Below are positions 5,415 through 8,254 of a DNA stretch of 8,254 nt, piece by piece. How positions within the stretch are numbered: position 1 is the stretch's first letter; each line of letters begins with the position of its first letter. The notes below the pieces were generated by a model. It did not search any database. It saw only the letters and a program-made list of their open reading frames with translations, and was not told the origin of the DNA. The translations under genes and the position numbers were made by a program. Origin of the DNA: Geobacter sp. (lineage in GTDB: Bacteria > Desulfobacterota > Desulfuromonadia > Geobacterales > Geobacteraceae); the NCBI GenBank assembly GCA_003499925.1, contig DNRQ01000064.1, positions 7,866 through 16,119 of the forward strand, in the 5' to 3' direction.

Positions 5415-6521
5415 TCAGGATTTCTTCAGCTTGGCGAGCATCGCCTGGACCACGTGGTGCGCGTCGTTCACCGCCGTGTAGATCAGGTTCGGGTGCCGCT
5501 CCTCCTGGATCGACCCCTTGCTGATCCGCATGTAGGAGGGGGAAATGGCACCCCCTATCACGTAGACCCCCTTCCTGGTCGATTCGAAGTCCGAGGTGAG
5601 CAGAAGGAGCCGGTCCCCTTCCTTGGCCACCTGGCAGACCCCCTCCGCGCAGGCGATGGTCTGCACCCCGATCCGGTCGTAGACGGAGAGCGGCCCCTGG
5701 CTGCCGATGCAGGCGATCACGTTCTTCATCGGAAAGCTCATGGCGTGGTAGCGCTCGATGCCGCCGGGCGACTTCTCCTCGCTCACCCGGATCACCAGGC
5801 GGTCCACCCCCTCGTCGTCCACCTCGCCGATCCTGGGGGTCGCCCCCGGGAGCAGCCGGATATTCCCTCCCAGCAGGATCTCCTCCCCGAGTCTTTGCGC
5901 GGTCTCCTTGTTCACGTCGAAGGTCGCCGCCATGTGCGCCCAGTAGACCGGCTCCTTGTCGTTCACGGTCCGCTTCTCTTTCAGGATCGAGATGATCACG
6001 TCCGCGGCGCTGTTGCCGCCGCCGATCACCAGGGTGCGCACGCCGATGTATCTCTTGGGGTCGTCCAGTCCCTTGGCGACCATCTTGGCGTCGCCGTAGA
6101 CCGAGAGCTCCTTGGGAATCGAGCTTCCGAAGGCGAGCAGCACCTTCCTGGCCAGGAAGCTCCCACTGCTGGTGGAAACCCTCAGGTACTCCCGTCCCTC
6201 CTCGATGTTCTCGAACTGTGTCTCGGTCATCACGTTGAGCCCCTCGTGCTGGACGAAGTGCTGCACGTACTGGATGTACTTCTCCACCGTGACCGGCTTG
6301 TCGGGCGGGCGCAGTTCCTCCACCATGAACGGCTCCGGGTTGTCCTTGGGCTTCGAGGGATAGACGTTCTTCCCCTCCGGATAGGTGTTGGAAATGCCCT
6401 GGAACACCGCTTTGCCCGACTCTATCAGGAGGTGGGAAAGGCCGTTCTTGTGACACAGGTATGCCGCCGCGACGCCGCCGGGGCCTCCGCCGACTATGAC
6501 CACATCATATTTCTGATCCAT
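5415..6521 (-). CDS. Two-Rossmann FAD/NAD(P)-dependent flavoprotein oxidoreductase (YpdA/TrxB-like)
   Basis: A 368-residue cytoplasmic flavoprotein. Residues 5-36 are an FAD-binding Rossmann motif (VVIVGGGPGGVAAA, with Glu34 closing the fold); residues 160-180 are a second, NAD(P)-binding one (TLVIGGGNSAADVI). The order resembles thioredoxin reductase, but the paired Cys-x-x-Cys of that enzyme is absent; the cysteines are Cys23, Cys271, Cys291 and Cys296. The C-terminal FAD motif reads YVIGGAIS (320-327) instead of the usual A-G-D, closer to what I recall of the YpdA bacillithiol-disulfide reductase group. The electron acceptor is therefore unknown; calling it TrxB would be wrong. The start is supported by AGAGG 6 bases upstream and a promoter at 6559-6587. 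It is flanked by the dispersed palindrome on its 3' side and by a divergent YtxH gene on its 5' side. Confidence 0.85.
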   Translation of the reverse strand: MDQKYDVVIVGGGPGGVAAAYLCHKNGLSHLLIESGKAVFQGISNTYPEGKNVYPSKPKDNPEPFMVEELRPPDKPVTVEKYIQYVQHFVQHEGLNVMTETQFENIEEGREYLRVSTSSGSFLARKVLLAFGSSIPKELSVYGDAKMVAKGLDDPKRYIGVRTLVIGGGNSAADVIISILKEKRTVNDKEPVYWAHMAATFDVNKETAQRLGEEILLGGNIRLLPGATPRIGEVDDEGVDRLVIRVSEEKSPGGIERYHAMSFPMKNVIACIGSQGPLSVYDRIGVQTIACAEGVCQVAKEGDRLLLLTSDFESTRKGVYVIGGAISPSYMRISKGSIQEERHPNLIYTAVNDAHHVVQAMLAKLKKS

Positions 6522-6558
6522 GACAAACCTCTAAGGTTACCTTGTTGACAACGGTTCA

Positions 6559-6587
6559 ACTATACACGCATCGGCGTTCCCGTTCAA
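6559..6587 (-). promoter_or_regulatory. Sigma-70-type promoter for the flavoprotein gene
   Basis: On the minus strand TTGAAC (6582-6587) is followed after 17 bases by TATAGT (6559-6564). Transcription would begin near 6552, giving a leader of about 30 bases. The AT-rich stretch at 6591-6600 just upstream may help polymerase binding. Confidence 0.6.
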
Positions 6588-6608
6588 AGCATTATAAAAT
6601 ATGGGCGC

Positions 6609-6636
6609 TTGGCAAATGCCGCTGTTAGGGTACTAT
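6609..6636 (+). promoter_or_regulatory. Possible promoter for the second YtxH gene
   Basis: TTGGCA (6609-6614), 16 bases, then TACTAT (6631-6636). The -35 is good and the -10 matches at four of six positions. The -35 hexamer is the same as in the TPR promoter. Transcription would start near 6643, so the in-frame ATG at 6601 would not be in the message, which supports the start at 6679. Confidence 0.4.
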
Positions 6637-6678
6637 TTACTGCAGTCGATACATCTAGATTGGAAAAAGGAGGAGATC

Positions 6679-7035
6679 ATGCCAGATAGAGAAAATAACG
6701 CAATGGTCGGGGCGCTCATGCTGTTGGCGGGCGGCATCATCGGTGCCGGCATCGCGCTCATGTACGCTCCGCAAAGCGGCGAGAAGACCCGCAAGGAGCT
6801 GGCGCGCTACACGAAACGGGTCCGCCGCAGGGGCGAGGAGGCGGTCGAGGCGGTCGAGGATTTCTCCGAGCAGGTGACCGTCATGGCCGAGTCGGTGGGC
6901 GAGCGCGCCGCCGAGATCCTGGAGAAGGGAAAGGACATGGCCTACGGCGCCAAGAAGGGGCTCCTGAAGGCGATCGAGGAGGGGGAAGCGCGTCTCGGGA
7001 AGGAGAGGTCGCGGCTTGCCAAGCTGATAGGGTAG
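6679..7035 (+). CDS. YtxH-like membrane protein with long helical tail
   Basis: A 118-residue protein with one hydrophobic helix (residues 9-29), the YtxH signature MYAPQSGEKTRKEL (28-41) and a long charged tail (42-118) that reads as amphipathic helix: basic at 46-51, then alternating Glu/Lys with Val, Ala and Leu. The tail would sit on one side of the membrane. It is about 40 residues longer than the relative at 1506-1742, and the two share only the helix plus P-x-[ST]-G-x-x-x-R core. Start chosen at ATG 6679, with AAGGAGG (6667-6673) 5 bases upstream; a longer frame from 6601 begins before the predicted promoter and lacks a ribosome site. It is divergent from the flavoprotein gene and its stop is one base from that of the convergent DUF3047 gene. 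The function is unknown. Confidence 0.88.
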   Translation: MPDRENNAMVGALMLLAGGIIGAGIALMYAPQSGEKTRKELARYTKRVRRRGEEAVEAVEDFSEQVTVMAESVGERAAEILEKGKDMAYGAKKGLLKAIEEGEARLGKERSRLAKLIG

Positions 7036-7036
7036 T

Positions 7037-7675
7037 TCAAGGTGTGTGCAGCGTGATGTCCCCGTACCAGGCGGTCGCCTCGTCGCGGGTGTCGTCCGTG
7101 TCGGTCATGATGGCAATCCCCCCCAGCAGGGGGGGCTCTTCACCGAAGATCCTCTTGTAATCCTGGTAGATGTTGCGCTCCTCGAAAACCCACTTCCCCG
7201 CTTTTTCGTCGCCGCTTTCCACTGCCACAATCACCGAGTTGGCCGTGTAGGGGCTGGGGGCCTCGCTCCCTTTGGGCATCCTGGCGGCCCAGACGTAGTT
7301 GATCGCCCGCATCCTCCAGAAGAAGGTGCGCGGGAACAGCACGTAGATGCGGCTCACGAAGTCGTCTCCGCTTTTTTTGCCGATATCCTCGCCCTTCAGC
7401 ACCCGGTCGATGCGCCAGCTCCAGGAGAGTCTCGGGTAGATGCGCGTGTCGACGGAGAGCGCCCTGATCTTTCCCGACGCAGCCTGCACGCTGTGCGCCT
7501 TCAGTACTGCGTGCTCCAGTGTATAGCTGGTCTTCCCCTTGGCCGCCTTGTCGCTCCAGCCGGAGAGATCCGAGGCGCTGAAGCGCCCAACCGGGATCTC
7601 CGCGGCCAGGGACGGGGAGAGCAGTTGGGCGAGGGCGGCCAGGATGAGGGTTGCAATCGACAGCTGCTTCAGCAT
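7037..7675 (-). CDS. DUF3047 family exported protein
   Basis: A 212-residue protein of unknown function, predicted periplasmic. Residues 1-25 form a signal peptide (MLKQ, hydrophobic core, SLAA before Glu26). The remainder carries the family pattern as I know it: LSWSWRID (83-90), GDDFVSRIYVLFP (103-115), NYVWA (126-130), SPYT (141-144), EERNIYQDYKRIFGEEPP (165-182), GIAIMTDTDDT (186-196) and YGDI near the end. The WSWR and aspartate-rich segments suggest a beta-rich binding fold, but no activity is established. Start chosen at 7675 because AGAGGA lies 5 bases upstream and the signal peptide begins there; the longer frame from 7711 adds twelve basic residues ahead of it. A weak promoter is possible: TTGACT (7736-7741), 19 bases, TTTAAG (7711-7716). 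It converges on the YtxH gene with a one-base gap. Confidence 0.85.
   Translation of the reverse strand: MLKQLSIATLILAALAQLLSPSLAAEIPVGRFSASDLSGWSDKAAKGKTSYTLEHAVLKAHSVQAASGKIRALSVDTRIYPRLSWSWRIDRVLKGEDIGKKSGDDFVSRIYVLFPRTFFWRMRAINYVWAARMPKGSEAPSPYTANSVIVAVESGDEKAGKWVFEERNIYQDYKRIFGEEPPLLGGIAIMTDTDDTRDEATAWYGDITLHTP
7118..7135. other. C7/G7 perfect hairpin inside the DUF3047 gene
   Basis: Seven C (7118-7124), loop AGCA, seven G (7129-7135). It lies about 80 bases beyond the YtxH stop, within the opposite-strand DUF3047 coding region (residues around PPLLGG, 181-186). On the plus strand CTCTTC follows rather than a T-run, so it would be at most a weak terminator for the YtxH transcript. Confidence 0.45.
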
Positions 7676-7745
7676 GGTTTTCCTCTGGCGCGGTTTGATG
7701 CAGAATCCCACTTAAAGAAGGGGGGAGTTGAATGCAGTCAATAAG

Positions 7746-7780
7746 TCCCCCTTTGCAAAGGGGGATTTAGGGGGATTTCA
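7746..7780 (+). repeat. Palindromic repeat, CCCCCTTTG family, left arm
   Basis: TCCCCCTTTGCAAAGGGGGA (7746-7765) is a perfect 20-bp palindrome, followed by TTTAGGGGGATTTCA. The related element at 7817-7855 lies in the opposite orientation, so the two form a paired, BIME-like structure. The 7676-7969 spacer holds these repeats, a decayed tandem array and the purC terminator; I see no gene in it. Confidence 0.75.
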
Positions 7781-7816
7781 GCGGAGTCGCCGTCTGCTCC
7801 TCGTATGCCAGCAGGG

Positions 7817-7855
7817 TGAAATCCCCCCCGACCCCCCTTTTTCAAAGGGGGGAGG
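7817..7855 (-). repeat. Palindromic repeat, CCCCCTTTG family, right arm
   Basis: Read on the minus strand it gives CCTCCCCCCTTTG, then AAAAAGGGGGG and a tail ending in GGGGGATTTCA, matching the left arm at 7746-7780 with a slightly longer G/C stem. The 36 bases between the arms (7781-7816) contain a further small stem, CTGCT (7794-7798) with AGCAG (7810-7814). Confidence 0.7.
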
Positions 7856-7913
7856 TGTTTCTAAAAGGGGAAGCCCGTTTCAAAGGGAAAGCCAGCTTCA
7901 AAGGGGAACTGGT
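7841..7913 (+). repeat. Decayed tandem array of TTCAAAGGGG units
   Basis: Four imperfect units of about 17-20 bases start at 7841, 7858, 7878 and 7897. Each begins with a form of TTcAAAGGGg and ends with a G/C-rich piece (for example GGGAAGCCCG and GGAAAGCCAGC). The first unit is the right half of the palindrome at 7817-7855, suggesting the array grew from that half-element. Confidence 0.55.
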
Positions 7914-7924
7914 CGGCGCTCCAC

Positions 7925-7954
7925 AAAAAAGGCCCCGCCCGGGTCGGGGGGGCC
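7925..7954 (-). terminator. Rho-independent terminator of purC
   Basis: On the minus strand GGCCCC (7949-7954) pairs with GGGGCC (7931-7936), followed directly by six T (7925-7930). A competing longer pairing uses GCCCCG just after the stop (7957-7962). It begins 15 bases after the purC stop codon, which marks purC as the last gene of its transcript and separates it from DUF3047. Confidence 0.85.
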
Positions 7955-7969
7955 TTCGGGGCTCAATGG

Positions 7970-8254
7970 TCAGATCCCCTTGCCGGTGAGCTTCACCAGG
8001 GCTTCCATGTACTTCTGCGCGGTCTTGGCCACGATCTCCTCGGGGAGGGGGGGCGCCGGTGCCGTCTTGCCCCACTCCAGCGTCTCCAGGTAGTCCCTGA
8101 GGAACTGCTTGTCGAAGGAGGGTTGCGGCCCGCCCGGCTGGTAGCTCTCCTTGGGCCAGAAGCGGCTGGAGTCGGGGGTCATGCACTCGTCGATGATGAT
8201 CAGCTCCCCCTGGTAGATGCCGTACTCGAACTTGGTGTCGGCGATGATGATCCC
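7970..8254 (-). CDS. purC: Phosphoribosylaminoimidazole-succinocarboxamide synthase, C-terminal part
   Basis: Only the last 94 residues are present; the frame is open to the window edge. The enzyme (SAICAR synthase) joins aspartate to CAIR with ATP in purine biosynthesis, in the cytoplasm. Family motifs visible are IIADTKFEYG near the start and IIIDECMTPDSSRFWP, followed by SY.PGG.QPSFDKQFLRDYLE. The last of these belongs to the longer (about 295-residue) form of the enzyme rather than the short E. coli type. An internal ATG at 8182 is not the real start because the upstream codons in the same frame are clearly PurC. A strong terminator follows the stop. Confidence 0.95.
   Translation of the reverse strand, partial: GIIIADTKFEYGIYQGELIIIDECMTPDSSRFWPKESYQPGGPQPSFDKQFLRDYLETLEWGKTAPAPPLPEEIVAKTAQKYMEALVKLTGKGI

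Noticed and set aside
5278..6456. 392-codon minus-strand frame overlapping the flavoprotein gene
   Set aside because: It is a frame-shifted shadow, rich in Gly/Arg/Pro, running through the palindromic spacer. The other frame carries both Rossmann motifs.
5415..6521. Naming the flavoprotein as thioredoxin reductase (trxB)
   Set aside because: The paired redox cysteines required for that activity are missing.
5454..6548. 364-codon plus-strand frame opposite the flavoprotein gene
   Set aside because: It is antisense to a well-supported gene, with low-complexity His/Val/Leu-rich content typical of high-GC shadows.
6605..6625. Sigma-54 promoter (TTGGCA...GC) upstream of the second YtxH gene
   Set aside because: The GG to GC spacing is wrong for the -24/-12 consensus; the sigma-70 reading of the same TTGGCA fits better.
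7746..7913. Insertion sequence with terminal inverted repeats
   Set aside because: There is no transposase frame or space for one between the arms, and no target-site duplication is visible.

Overview
The window is an ordinary-looking, GC-rich chromosomal segment from a Gram-negative bacterium. The gene set fits the Geobacter group (Geobacterales / Desulfuromonadota). It includes a SurA-type periplasmic isomerase, a GAF-fused nitrogen-PTS enzyme I, small YtxH proteins, a DUF3047 exported protein and the C-terminal part of a PurC with the DTKFEYG and DSSRFWP motifs. The lineage is an inference from protein style and from the abundance of GC-rich palindromic spacer repeats; I could not run a search to confirm it.

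Layout, left to right. Positions 1-188 hold no gene, only palindromic repeats. A periplasmic parvulin-type peptidyl-prolyl isomerase (189-1319, minus) follows, with a Lys-Glu-Gln-Pro repeat linker encoded by a 12-bp DNA repeat. Diverging from it is a 78-residue YtxH-type membrane protein (1506-1742, plus). This converges on ptsP (1833-4172, minus), and a seven-copy GGGGCTA heptamer array lies between them. A pair of good divergent promoters separates ptsP from a cytoplasmic seven-TPR protein (4329-5123, plus). A 291-bp spacer holds a terminator and three different palindromes. Next comes a two-Rossmann flavoprotein oxidoreductase (5415-6521, minus), then a divergent second YtxH protein (6679-7035, plus). 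That gene meets a DUF3047 exported protein (7037-7675, minus) tail to tail with one base between the stop codons. A 294-bp spacer contains an inverted pair of palindromes and the purC terminator, and the purC 3' end (7970-8254, minus) runs off the right edge.

The genes alternate in strand and most have their own promoter, so this looks like a string of single-gene transcription units rather than a pathway operon. I see no functional link uniting them. PtsP is a sensor and phosphate donor for the nitrogen-related PTS, but its partners NPr and EIIA-Ntr are not here. The isomerase and DUF3047 protein carry signal peptides. The YtxH proteins are predicted to be membrane-anchored, while the TPR protein, flavoprotein, PtsP and PurC are cytoplasmic.

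I found no mobile element gene, CRISPR array, tRNA, rRNA or defence system, and no convincing new multi-gene system. The most interesting structure is in the non-coding DNA and repeats: the G-quadruplex-prone heptamer array just after a stop codon, the in-frame 12-bp repeat that also creates seven internal AAGGAG sites, several families of dispersed palindromes packed in every long spacer, and the one-base convergent gene junction.
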